NCBI GenBank assembly: GCA_033220425.1
Contig: CM065648.1
Coordinates: 1,426,001 to 1,490,000 of the forward strand
Source of the DNA: Lepraria neglecta
Taxonomy: Eukaryota > Ascomycota > Lecanoromycetes > Lecanorales > Stereocaulaceae
Reading direction: 5' to 3'
Length of the DNA stretch: 64,000 nt
This document shows, in pieces, positions 35,365 to 47,335 of this stretch. Every line of letters starts with the position of its first letter. Positions within the stretch are counted from its first letter, which is position 1. The notes below the pieces were generated by a model that was not told where the DNA came from, made no database searches, and saw nothing but the letters and a program-made list of their open reading frames with translations. The position numbers and the translations under genes are program-made.

Positions 35365-38300
35365 ATGCCGCCCAAATTTAAGCGCAAGTTTGACTTCGAT
35401 CCCAACAAGTCTGACTCTGAAGATGAGACCTACGGAACCTCAGCCTCGAAACCACTCAAGTCTAAGCCTTCGAGGAGCCAACATGGCAACCCTTCGAGGA
35501 AGAGACGGCGGCGATACAGTGCCGATGACTCGGATGAAGACGTAGTCGAAGATAGCGATCTCAGCGGTGGGCTGTCAGAAGAAGACATTGAAGATGAAGA
35601 GGTAGAGATTGGACCAAGTGGCCGGCCGAAGCGCAAGACGACGAGGAATAATAAGCCCATTCTCGATCCCAGTGACAGCGAAGAATTTATGGAAGGCTTA
35701 GAGGAGACTGAGGCGCCAAAAAAGAGACCCGGTAGACCGTCGTTGGTGGTGAAACTTAAGATGACACCTTCCAATACTCCTGCGCCGACTAGAAGAAGCA
35801 CTAGAGCTCGCAGTGGAAGCGCTGGAGTGTCAAGACCAACATCGTCTCACATGCCTTCAAGTACCCGACGAAGTAGCCGCATTGCTCATGACGAGACGGA
35901 GGCAGTCTTGGCTTTGACGAATTCTGGGCATCATGTTGATGTTGTACGTCCAGGAACCCGGAGCCCTCCTGAGGGAGTAAGGCCTACAAGAAGCAGCAAA
36001 GGTCTCAAGAAGGTGCCGACCTCGAGTATTGTCTATGAAGAATCTGAAGAGAGCTCAGCGAAGACCAAAGAAGAGCTTCCAGATACTGTTGAGATGCCCG
36101 TTGAAGATTATTCTGCCGAAATCGCTGCTAGTCATGAATCTCTTGGAGATGAGGGCGACGAGATTCAGGCCCAAGCTTCAGGAGACACTGAGGACATTCA
36201 TCAAGAGGATGCCGCCGTCATACAAGCTGAAAACAGTGAGGAGGTTGCTATCATCCCAGAATCGGGCGATGACGCTGCACACGATGAAGAAGATGACGAC
36301 GACGAAGATCCGATCAGCAAACCTGGGCGAACCTTGCGTCGGCGTAACAGCAAACCCACGGCAACAAGCGCTGATGAGGGCAGGAGCCGCGCAGGTGGTC
36401 GATCCACACGCCAAGCCTTGCGTTCCACCCTTGGGAAGCGTAAGAAGCGAAGCTCTCAGAGAAGCGGACACCAAGAAAGCAGCGACTTTGAACCAGGCGC
36501 TGAAGAAGGCGGCGAGGAAGATGTTTCCGATTCGGACGCTTCGTCAGGTTCTCCTCGTAAGGCTAGTGGAAGGAATGACGACGATGATAGCAGCCCTGGC
36601 CGAAGGGGGCCGAAACGTCGAAAACCAAACCCGCGAAGCCAACGCGCTTCAGACGAGCATGACAGCGAAGTCGCCGAGGAGCTACAAGAAGAGTTGGAAG
36701 ACTTACGAGGGCACGCTCGCTCTCGAAGGGCTGCAAGAGAAGGAATACTCTTCGAAGATAGACCCAAGAGAAGACAACGGAAAGAGGTAGATTACCGAAT
36801 CCTGAAACCGGATGCCTTCCCTATAGAAGAGGAGGGAGAGCCATCGGCAGCAACACCTTCTCGAAGAGGCCGTGGCGGCGCCGGTAGTGCATGGCAAAGG
36901 ACTCTCTTCTCTACATATGGTCCGTTCGGTGGTGCAGGTGGCCCTGCTCCAGTATTTGGTGGCCCTGGTGGCATAGGTGCTGCCGCTGGTGCCGATTCTG
37001 ACAGCAGCGATGATGAGCTTAACCAGCGGCCGCGACCAACTGGGATCGGCGGGGCTGTCGGCATGACACCGACCGCAGCACATCCAGCGGGCTTGAGTCT
37101 TTTCCCTCCTCCAGCGGGTCAAGTACATGGCGCTGATCCTCTTCAAGGGCCGGCTGGGACTCCCGCAAATCTAGGCAAGATCAAAGACAAATCTGCCCTG
37201 GCGGACGCAGATCCTTTGGGCGTCGATCCGAATGTCAATTTTGATAGTGTTGGTGGTTTGCAAGGCCATATAGATCAGCTAAAGGAGATGGTGGCTCTAC
37301 CTTTGCTTTACCCGGAGGTCTTCCAGCGATTCCATGTTACTCCTCCCCGTGGTGTGCTCTTCCATGGGCCGCCTGGTACAGGTAAAACACTGTTGGCTAG
37401 AGCACTTGCGTCTAGCGTCAGCTCCCAGGGACGAAAAGTCACATTCTACATGCGCAAGGGCGCAGATGCTTTGAGCAAGTGGGTGGGCGAGGCGGAACGT
37501 CAGCTTCGACTATTGTTCGAGGAGGCGCGTAAGAACCAACCCAGCATCATCTTCTTCGATGAAATTGACGGTGAGTGGCAACGTGCATTCATCACATATA
37601 ATTGTCACTAATAAATGCGAAGGCCTTGCACCTGTCCGATCCAGCAAGCAAGAGCAAATCCATGCTTCTATCGTCTCAACCCTACTAGCTCTCATGGATG
37701 GTATGGACGGCCGTGGTCAAGTCATCGTCATTGGAGCCACAAACCGACCTGACTCCATCGACCCTGCTCTTCGTCGCCCAGGTCGATTTGACAGAGAGTT
37801 TTACTTCCCTTTGCCTAACACAGAAGCACGCCGAACCATCCTTGACATTCACACAAAGGGCTGGGAGCCTCCCCTCGCTTCCAGTTTCAAGGATGAAATT
37901 GCGCACTTGACAAAAGGCTACGGCGGAGCTGATCTTCGGGCACTATGCACGGAGGCTGCGCTGAATGCGGTGCAACGAAGGTATCCTCAGATCTACAAGT
38001 CCAATGAGAAGCTTCAGATCAGGCCAGAGACCATCAACGTTATTGCTAAAGATTTCATGATCTCTGTTAAGAAGATGGTTCCATCATCCGAAAGATCTAC
38101 GTCCTCTGGTGCCGCACCCCTACCCACACAGATAGAACCCTTACTGCGCAATCCTCTTGCCGAGATTGAGAAGAAGGTTGCTGAGACAATACCTCAAAAG
38201 AAGCGCTTGACCGCTCTTCAGGAGGCAGAGTTTGAAGATGCTGAAGATGACCGAGGCATGAAGGCAGAACGCATGAAGCAAGGTGACTAAAACAACATTC

Positions 38301-40716
38301 ATTTCTCTAAGTCTCGTATTGACTCGTGCTTTAGAGTTTGAGCGTTCCCGGGTATTTCGGCCACGACTGCTCATCAGAGGCACGTCCGGCATGGGACAAC
38401 AGTATCTTGCTGGAGCTCTCCTGAACCACTTCGAAGGACTGCATGTGCAAGCACTTGATCTTCCAACACTTCTGAGTGACTCGACAAGAGTATGTGCATT
38501 TCCACTGAGTTTAGCCATCTACTGACGATGCCACAGTCATCAGAGGCTGCCGTAGTCCAACTTTTCACCGAAGTCCGACGGCATAAGCCAAGTGTCATTT
38601 ACATACCCAATGTCGATGTATGGTATAGGACTGTAGGCCCTGCGGTCATTTCGACCTTCGTTGGCCTTCTGAGGACGTTGGCCCCGACCGACCCCGTGCT
38701 ACTTCTTGGAATTCTTGAATGCGAGGATGAGGAAGTCGATCCGCAGATGATGAGAGACCTGTTTGGCTTCTCAAGGAAAAACCAATTTTACATCCCAAGG
38801 CCGGAGAGGGTAAGCGTGCCATTGACTAGGAATATTATATCATTCTCGCTAACGAGCCTCTAGCAATCACGCCACGAATACTTCAATGTTATTGTAGACT
38901 ACATCAATGCCTCCCCAGCTGAATTTCCCGAGCCAACAGACCGGAAGAAGAGGAACTTTGAAATTCTTATTCCTGTGCCTCCTGAGCCACCTAAAGAGCC
39001 ACCGGCTTTGACTAAGGCTGAGCTAAAAGCACAGAAGAAAAAAGATAGGCTATATCTCAACCTGCTGAAGCAGCGCATACAGCCAGTCATGGACCAGATC
39101 AAGACCAAGTATAAGAAGTTCAGAACTGGGGTGATAGACGAAGCCCTGATCAGATATCTGTTTGAGGAGGACGATCCCACAATCGTCACTACCGATCTAC
39201 CACTAGAAGAGCGGCGCATGGATCCTTCTCGGCCGTATGAAAAGGCCAAAGACGACCATGGTGAGCCTGGACTTATACACGTAGCTTCGGGCAAATTCTT
39301 TTACAACATGGAGGTCGTCACCATCGAGAAGCGCCTGTCGAACGGATACTACAAGAGGCCCAAAGATTTTGCAGCCGACATAAAGAAATTGGCCAAAGAT
39401 GCCAAGGCAGTTGATGACCCAGAGCGTCTCATTAAGGCAAACGAGCTGTTGACCAACGTTGAAGTCGACACCGATAACATTGGGGTGGAGACGCCATGGC
39501 TGGTGGCTGAGCTTGAGAACGTCTATGCGCGAGAATTGAAGCGAGAGAAGGAGATGGTGGAAAAGGCTAAACAAGCCGCAGCGGCAGAAGGGCGAAGAAT
39601 CGATGCGATACCATCCAACGTCCCCCCGGCAGACGTTGGTGCATCGTTGACTGAGCAGTCCACTGGTCCCATTGTTCTCGGACAGCCAATTACGAATGGC
39701 CTCGTGCAGCATCCAATAACGCCATCGAATACCTCGCAACCCAGTACACTCACTAACGGTTTATCTGGGGGTCTCTCGGATCTCAGCGACCTACACGGAC
39801 ATCAGCAGAGTAACGGTACCTCGGTACCCTCTCGAACTCAAGAAGAGGTCCATGTGTCAAAAAGCGATGATGGCCCATCGACTGAGAAAGAGACCCAGGA
39901 TAGTTCTTTTGGACCTTCGGCACAAACTAGGCCAAACACTTTTCCTGGTGGCCCCCATTCCATCGACCAGCGAAGATCAATACCTGGAAGCCTCTCTCAG
40001 CACAGTTTCATGACGCCCGTGGCAGCAGGATCTGATATCCGAGACTATACAAATTACGCTTCGACGACCTCGTCGGAGAAGAGAAATACAGGACCATCTT
40101 CAGGCGACAAGAATACACAAAGCACGATGGGAGGAAAGCCCGAAGGCCCAGATTTTGGAGTGTTTGGTGACGCAATGGGACCCGACTCGCAACTTCCGGA
40201 CACTGCAGGCAATACTCAAGGTAAGCGAAATGTTGGTTCTCTTTTAACACCATCAGAAACACTGGCTGACGTTGATACACAGCTTCCCAATCCTCTGTTC
40301 GCCAAAACAGCAATCCTAGCAATGCTTCCAGCTCTCAGGGCCAACTCTCACAACAAGAGCGCCTATCTCAGACGCCGGCTGTTCCGCATTTCCCTCGCGA
40401 CAGAACTACAATCAATTCACTGCTGAACGACCCTGCTCCCGGTCAATCCAGAGCTCTTACTAGCCTTCGACCTCAGCTTGTTGTGGACCACGCTTACACG
40501 TCGAATTTCCTCGAGACCATTGTGAGTCAGACAAGCGGCTGCAGTGTCGAACAACTAGAGCAGATATATTCAGCGTTGATGAGTGAGATCTGGAAGACGA
40601 GAGATGACTGGGACAGGGGCAAGGTGGCCAGAAAAGTGGGTGGAGTCTTCGAGGAAACTATGGAAGATATACAGTCGTGTCAGGGAATGGCAGCAGGGTC
40701 ATGGGAGATCGAATAA
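35365..40716 (+). CDS. YTA7: Yta7/ATAD2-type bromodomain AAA ATPase
   Basis: Chromatin AAA ATPase that handles histone H3-H4. The long acidic, Ser-rich N-terminus (35365-37180, tracts of D/E and SRR) precedes AAA1: Walker A GPPGTGKT (about 37367), Walker B IIFFDEID, arginine-finger region NRPDSIDPALRRPGRFDRE. AAA2 is degenerate: GTSGMGQQYLAG has no Walker Lys, and Walker B is IYIPNVD; this is normal for the family. A divergent bromodomain follows (39020-39350), then a low-complexity tail and a short C-terminal helical domain (40480-40716, CSVEQLEQIYSALMSEIW). Introns: about 37571-37621 (inside DEID|GLAP), 38282-38334, about 38491-38537, about 38809-38862 and about 40220-40281. The start is the MPPKFKRKFDFDP Met. 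About 1,680 residues, intact. Confidence 0.94.
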
Positions 40717-41094
40717 TGAGTACGAGAACCAGAAAAGCACATACTGGCGAGTCGAGCGAATATAGCTGTCTAAAAATTCGAGCGGGTGCATATGCTGGCG
40801 GGATTGAAACATAGCGAGGCGTGTCGGTCTTGCGTTTAAGCAATACTACTTGGGCTTACGGGCTGAGGACTGTCTTCATATGTGTCTACATTAGCAAAAT
40901 ACTTTGTCAATACGATATCATGTCCGTTCAAGAAACACTGGTTAGAAATCCTTTAACATGAATCGAGCAGAAGAAAAATGACGTAGCCTTCAGAGTTTAG
41001 CGCTAGGGTTCAACACCTTATCGATATCTTTGGAATGATTGTTTTCAGTGCCTTCTACACTTATTACCTCTTGCATTGTTTCAGATAGTACAAC
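40717..41094. other. Intergenic, 378 bp
   Basis: 3' flank of the Yta7-like gene and promoter of the HAD phosphatase; nothing else seen. Confidence 0.5.
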
Positions 41095-42316
41095 ATGGTT
41101 CCCCAGGCGAGGTACCTAACAGGTAATAAGGAGGATATCAAGGAATTCATAGACAAGTTCGATGTAAGTGAATTCGTCATTTCAATGCCTTTGTCAACGC
41201 TCTGTCCAAAATGCAATTCCCAACATGCTGACCAAGGCAACAGGTATTCCTTTTTGACTGCGATGGTGTGTACAGTTGCCAACTTCCCGCCCCCCTACGT
41301 CCTGAACATGCTCTGTGTCATGATCTACACAGGCGCCGACTGAGGATGCGAGAAGGATAGGCGTATTATGGTCCGGTGAACATCTATTCGAAGGCACCGT
41401 CGAGACCCTAGAGCTGCTGAAAGGCAAAGGTATCATCTTCTCTCCTTAATTGGGACGCTCCTTTCGAAAGCCTCGTGCTGAGTGTCTACAAAGGCAAACA
41501 GATCGTCTTCGTAACGAACAACAGCACCAAATCCCGGTCCGACTACAAGAAGAAACTCACAGACATGGGCATACCTGCCACAGTCGTACGTCCCCCCTCC
41601 CTTCCCTTCCCCTCCCCTCTACACCCCAACCAAATAACAACACCTAGGATGAAGTTTTCGGCTCCTCCTACAGCGCCGCAATCTACATCTCGCGCATCCT
41701 GAAACTCCCCGCGGACAAAAAAACCGTCTACGTCCTCGGCGAAAGCGGCATCGAAACCGAACTGGACAGCGAAAACATCCCCCACATAGGCGGTACCGAC
41801 CCCTCCCTAAATCGCATAATATCCAACGAAGACTACGCCTCAATCGCATCCGGCTCTTCTCTCAATCCCTCCGTTGGCGTGGTTTTATGCGGTCTCGATT
41901 ACCACCTCAACTACCTAAAGCTCTGCCTCGCATACCACTACCTCCAGCGTGGCGCCACTTTCCTCGCTACGAATATCGACACCACGCTCCCTTCCGCTGG
42001 TAAATTGTTCGCTGGCGCTGGTGCTTGTCATGCGCCGTTGGTGGCCATGATGGGAGGAACTAAGCCGACTAGTTTGGGAAAACCGAGCCAGGCGATGATG
42101 GATGCTATTGAGGGGAAGTTTCGTTTTGAGAGGGGGAGAGCTTGTATGATTGGGGATCGGCTGGATACGGATGTTCGGTTTGGTATCGAAGGGAAATTGG
42201 GAGGGACGTTGTGTGTCCTTACGGGGGTTACGAGGTCAGCTGAGGACTGGAAGGATGGGGAGACGGTGCCGAGTGTTTATGTGGATAAGTTGGGGGATTT
42301 GAGGGAGGGGGCTTGA
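41095..42316 (+). CDS. PHO13: PHO13-like HAD phosphatase (4-nitrophenylphosphatase / phosphoglycolate phosphatase)
   Basis: HAD-superfamily C2-cap phosphatase; yeast Pho13 removes toxic phospho-metabolites such as phosphoglycolate. Motif I is FLFDCDGVLWSGE (nucleophile and acid Asp), motif II VTNNSTKSR, the cap region carries VGVVLCGLDYHLNYLKL, motif III PSQAMMDAI and motif IV MIGDRLDTDVRFG. The gene is cut by at least four introns: after KFD (41164 to about 41244), within DCDG (about 41267-41366), after LKGK (about 41432-41492) and after PATV (about 41587-41648). The last is very C/T-rich. About 305 residues, ending GDLREGA. Intact. Confidence 0.9.
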
Positions 42317-42465
42317 TGGGGGTCGTGGGTAGTTTAGACGAAGGATGAAGTAGGTTCGAGAAGGATCATAGACTGTAGACTGCTGTAGAATGCTCATGCC
42401 CAGCTGTTCGTGATCGTGATGATACTATGCAGTGAATTCTCTATTCTAGGCCCGCCATGTAAGGT

Positions 42466-44184
42466 CTAGTCAACCACGAACTTTTTCTCCAGCTCCGAGT
42501 AATGCTCGAAGAAGCTCTCGAACAGCTTGATAGCATACTCAACGTCATATACACCACCCGTCTCTCTAATACTATGCATGCTCAACTGAGGATTGCCCAG
42601 GTCCAAAGTCCTTGTTCCCAAAGAAGATGACAGCATTGGCCCAATTGTGCTTCCACAACTTGAATCATTCCGCACAACGAACAACTGCAAAGGTACTCTA
42701 GCTCTGCGGGCAGCTTCTTCGATCAGCACAATACCCGGTGAATTGGTAGCGTAACGGGCGTTGGCATTGATTTTGATCACTGTCCCCTTGTTCATCTCCG
42801 GCTTATGGTCGGACTCGTATTTCGATGCATAGTTGGGATTGACAGAATGGGCCATGTCTGCGGAAACCAGGAAGGATTTTGACAGAGTTTGCTCGTATGC
42901 ATCCGCGTCTGGCTCTCCGCTTCCCTTGAGCGAAAGCGCAGAGAGGCGTCGTACCATCGTCGGCAGGAAATTCGAGTCAGCGCCTTGAGCGGTTTCGCTG
43001 CCGATTTCTTCGTGGTCAAAAAGAGATATCAAGCGTATAGCAGTTTCACAGTCCAAGGACGAGGGCGAGTGGACGGAATTGATGAGACCCATCGTACTGC
43101 AGTAGGACATCTCGAGGTTGTCCAGTCGCGGCGAAAACATAAGCTCTTCATTGAGCCCTCCTACACACGCTTTCTGCGTATCGTAGAGTACCATCTCAAA
43201 GTCCACGACCTCCGACGGATCAACTTTAGCTTCTTTAGCTATTAACTCGACCATGTAAGGATGATGTCTTTCGGTCGTCGCTTTCAAGGGGGCGTAATCA
43301 GCCTCCTCTTCTGTGGTCGACGAGCTTGGGGTATGGTCGCTTTGGCCTCTTCGATTGAGCTCTGCTGCCACAAGCCCTGCAATTGGGAACAATTGGGTCT
43401 CCTTATTGAACTCAAACTTCTCTTGACGGTCGAGGTGGATGGCAAGTGTAGGTATGCGGAGGACTGGATAAGTCATCAGCAATGCTCGGTGGGCATGACC
43501 GCTCATGGGTCCGTACTTGGTCGGTCAATTTTAACGAGCTTTTGGGTGTAAGACCCGTCTCCAGCCTTCACAAATGCCCGACCAGCAATGCTAAGATCTC
43601 GGTCGAACCCTGTTTCACATGTCAGGAAGAGTCTCCAGATCTGCTTTCGAGATGAAACATATACAAGTATGCCATAGCCCTCCGCCGTACGTCTCAACAC
43701 CGACTTGTATGAATCCATCGCTCTGCTTCTTGCTGACAGGTTTGACACGGAGGGTACACGAGTCTGTATGGGCGCCAATCATAGCTATAGGGTTTCCTGG
43801 CTGGATGTGTGATACAGACTTAGCATCCGAGTCAACAGCAGGACTATTCCAATAGCATACCTTCCAATTCTTGCCAATTGCAAAGGCAAGAATGGTTGAA
43901 GCGTTGCGTGTGAGATAGTATTTCCCTCCCGGAGCGCAGATTTTGGCCCAAGGATCTTTCTCCTGTCGAATGGTAATGATTCACACCTTCCTCGAGATTG
44001 AGTAGGAAATACCTGTAGATGTTTAAACCCTGCTTTCTCTAGTCTCTGTTTAACCTCATGGACGGCATGAAACGCTGGTGTTTGTTAAAATCGACCAGTG
44101 GTGACTTCGGGGTATGCTCTCACGAGTAGGCGATGCATTGATGAAGTGGAGAAGATCATGTCCAGCTGTTGCAGAGGCGTCCAT
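42466..44184 (-). CDS. Aspartyl aminopeptidase, M18 family
   Basis: Binuclear zinc aminopeptidase that removes N-terminal Asp/Glu; yeast Ape4 (cytosol to vacuole) and mammalian DNPEP are relatives. Start [20 protein letters not shown], then [52 protein letters not shown] (first metal His/Asp), [15 protein letters not shown] (Glu catalytic/metal pair), [13 protein letters not shown] and the last His in [11 protein letters not shown]. Four introns in the first 700 bp are needed to join these. About 500 residues, intact. The same frame stays open upstream to a Met at 44412, adding 76 residues with only one acidic residue; this might be a mitochondrial presequence of a longer form. Confidence 0.9.
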
Positions 44185-44412
44185 TGTGGATCTTCCTGTG
44201 CTGTAACGACAGTTTGACGAGTGTATGCGTGTTACTACTAGGTTTGGGATGCTGTTCTTCAAGAGTACAGCAGAGCGAGGTAGAGGGTTAGAGAACGCGT
44301 ATGATGCAGTTGCCCGCTGTTGATGTCTATTGATTATGCACTTTTCAAGACTTGTTGACGTCGCTGTCGCGAATGGGAGTACACTTTTGATAGCGACAGG
44401 AGGTCCAGTCAT

Positions 44413-45029
44413 TGGATGTTACGAAACGAAACCGAAACGCCTTCAACGGTCTCCGTGCATAAGCCCGCCCGAGTATTCTGGGGATCTAGCCGCTTTTGAT
44501 TGTTTTGATCGCCGGCCGACCACCAGATCGCCGTGTAAGTTACGTGTAGCGTGTCCTGAGGCCAAAAGTGACTCTTGATGGTGCATGACCACTCTCTGAA
44601 GAACACTTCACCCATCAATTGTGTTTTAATGTTGATATTCTACCCATTTATTTGTCCATCTACCTTGTGTCAGAAGGGAGAATTCCGACCCAGCTGACGG
44701 GAGCGCCCCTAACAAGAGTGCCCCTAGTCGAGCTAGTGTCGAGTGGATCAATAAACTTCACAACTCCCTCACAACATTCTAATATCTACCACCGCCACTT
44801 GCTGCATCCTTTCGGAGGACTCGATTTGCGCTGGAAGAGTCGCTCTTTGCTGAGGATCAGATCGCAAGAAGAGGGGGGATTCAACCGCTGCGAGCAGACA
44901 ACCAGACAGGTAGTGATATCCACCATTCAAACACCACGGGGCTGCTTGCTTGCAGAAACATACAACGACTGCGTCTGCGCACACCTCACTTAACACCTTT
45001 CAAGTTCGGCTATTTGTCGGACCGCAGTC
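44413..45029. promoter_or_regulatory. Divergent promoter region
   Basis: Between the aminopeptidase (-) and Cdh1 (+). No recognised binding-site cluster. Confidence 0.4.
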
Positions 45030-47041
45030 ATGCGGGAGACTACACTTGAATCACAAATCACCTCTTCTCTCACTTCCAAGACAATGGAGAATTCACACAC
45101 ACCAACTGTTGTCTCACCTGCGGGTACAAGAACACCTCCCCTAGCAACAAACAAGCGGAATCATCTAACCGGACAAATTACAAACGGAGCTGAAAGGGCA
45201 GGCTCTGAGCCAGTGGACCCCACTGCGTTGAGCAAGGCACTGAAGGAGATGGGGGATACAGGCGGGGTGAGAGAGAGGACACCAGGCGCAAGTCCGAGTC
45301 GTAAGAGGCAGAGGGTATATGGTGACAGGTTAGTGAACAGCTTCAAATTTGCTCCTCAGGAAGGCCGCTGGGGTTTGATCTACAGAGGTACAACGGCATT
45401 CGTGTCTGGCTCTACAGGCTACAAAATGATCGTGGGCATTAAGTGTGGTTTGAATTGAGAAGAGCTGACACAGTCCACATCCAGGTTTATTCCCAATCGA
45501 GAGGGTCAAGACCTACAAGCAAGCTTCAGCTTGCTGCACGACGATGGATCCCCGGCCACGCCCTCAAAAGCAAAGAAGCGGACTCCTCATGGGGAGCTCC
45601 ATTTCCAGAAGAGTACGCACAATGAAGCAGCGGTGTGCAAGCAGGGACTTGTTTAAGCTAATGTTCAACAGCTGAGGAAGCGAACCGCACCTTTTCGACA
45701 CTTTTACGGTCTGAGCTATTCGATAATACCATTCCCCAACCAACACCGCCGACTTTATCGCCGGATCTCACATCGACACACTCTACCACCATAAATGACC
45801 CTTCAAGGTCAAGAACACCGCCGACCAATGTATCCTCTTCCTCACTTCCTCCAGCCAGCCTCACACCCTCGACACCTCATAAAAACCTTTTCACATATAT
45901 GTCTCCAAGGCATCATACAAACATATCCGGCCACCCTACGCCATCACGGACACCTCAAAGCAGACATGGACCTAATCTCAACGCACGCTCTGACCTTTAC
46001 AGCCTTTCTCCTGTTCGATTCGATAGCCAACGACTTTTGCTGAGCCCTCGAAAAGCACCCCGAGCAGTCAGCAAGGTCCCCTTTAAAGTTCTCGACGCGC
46101 CAGACCTAGCCGATGACTTCTACCTTAACCTAGTAGACTGGGGCAACAGCGGTTTGCTGGGCGTAGGCCTTGGCTCATGTGTCTATATGTGGAACTCGAG
46201 CTCTGGCCGCGTCACAAAATTATGCGATCTTCAAGATGATATAGTCACATCCGTATCCTGGATCCAACGAGGCACGCACGTCGCAATAGGCACCAACAAA
46301 GGCCTTGTCCAGATATGGGACGCGGAGAAGCAGCGTCGCCTACGGACCATGACCGGACACACTGCTCGCGTGGGAGCTCTGGCCTGGAACGACCACATCC
46401 TAACATCTGGCTCTCGCGATCGCTTGATATATCACCGCGATGTCCGGCAAGCCGACCAGTACCTCCGAAAGCTTGTAGGCCACAAGCAAGAAGTTTGTGG
46501 CTTGCGGTGGAACACCGAAGACGGACAGCTCGCATCTGGAGGCAATGACAACAAGCTGATGGTTTGGGATAAGCTATCCGAAACTCCGCTCTACAAATTC
46601 AGTGAACATACGGCAGCCGTAAAAGCCATTGCGTGGTCACCTCATCAGCGTCATCTCCTTGCCTCCGGCGGCGGTACCGCAGACCGTCGCATCAAATTCT
46701 GGAGTACTTCGACTGGCTCATGCGTACAGGAGCTCGATACTGGATCCCAAGTCTGCAACCTCGCATGGTCAAAGAACAGCAACGAAATTGTCTCAACGCA
46801 CGGCTATAGCCAGAATCAGATCGTCGTGTGGAAGTACCCCAGCATGACACAAGTGGCTAGTTTGACTGGACATACATATCGTGTACTATACCTGGCAATG
46901 AGTCCAGACGGCCAAACGGTAGTCACAGGTGCAGGCGATGAAACACTGAGATTCTGGAAGTGCTTCGGCAAGCGGGAGCGAGATGGAGTGGGAGGAGACG
47001 GTGCGGGAACTAGGATGGAGAGGTGGGGTGAAATAAGATGA
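45030..47041 (+). CDS. CDH1: Cdh1/Fizzy-related APC/C activator
   Basis: Substrate-recognition activator of the anaphase-promoting complex in late mitosis and G1. The C-box GDRFIPNREG, which binds the APC/C, is formed across an intron (about 45329-45484); a second intron (about 45613-45672) leads to EEANRTFSTLLRSELF. The Cdh1-specific block SPVRFDSQRLLLSPRKAPR and KVPFKVLDAPDLADDFYLNL precedes seven WD40 repeats (46130-46960; for example MTGHTARVGALAWNDHILTS and FSEHTAAVKAIAWSPHQRHL). The protein ends in the Ile-Arg tail (GEIR) that docks on Cdc27. Many SP/TP sites in the N-terminal half fit CDK control. Start: first Met of the frame; another lies 18 codons in. About 600 residues, intact. Confidence 0.93.
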
Positions 47042-47335
47042 AAGAGGTTCACGATTCGTGTTCTGCGTGCGCTGCAAAGCGTAATTCATCTAGCCGGGCT
47101 CTTGCTGGGATGTTGAGCGATATGGCTGACTGCATGAGCATCATGAGCATTTTCCCGGAAGGGAGAGGGGGGAAACGCAAGGCGCTGGGCTAGGTTTGGA
47201 AGTTTAGAATCGCTCAGTTTCAAGTGGCTATGAGCACAATACTATGAATTGGTCTTCCCCAAGTCTTAACCCATATGACCATGATGCCTTTGAGTGTGAA
47301 ATTACTGGTGCCCTTTGAGCAAGGTATGTTAAAAT

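Noticed and set aside
36790-37146. Minus-strand frames opposite the Yta7-like gene
   Set aside because: Composition mirrors the low-complexity coding strand; no independent gene evidence.
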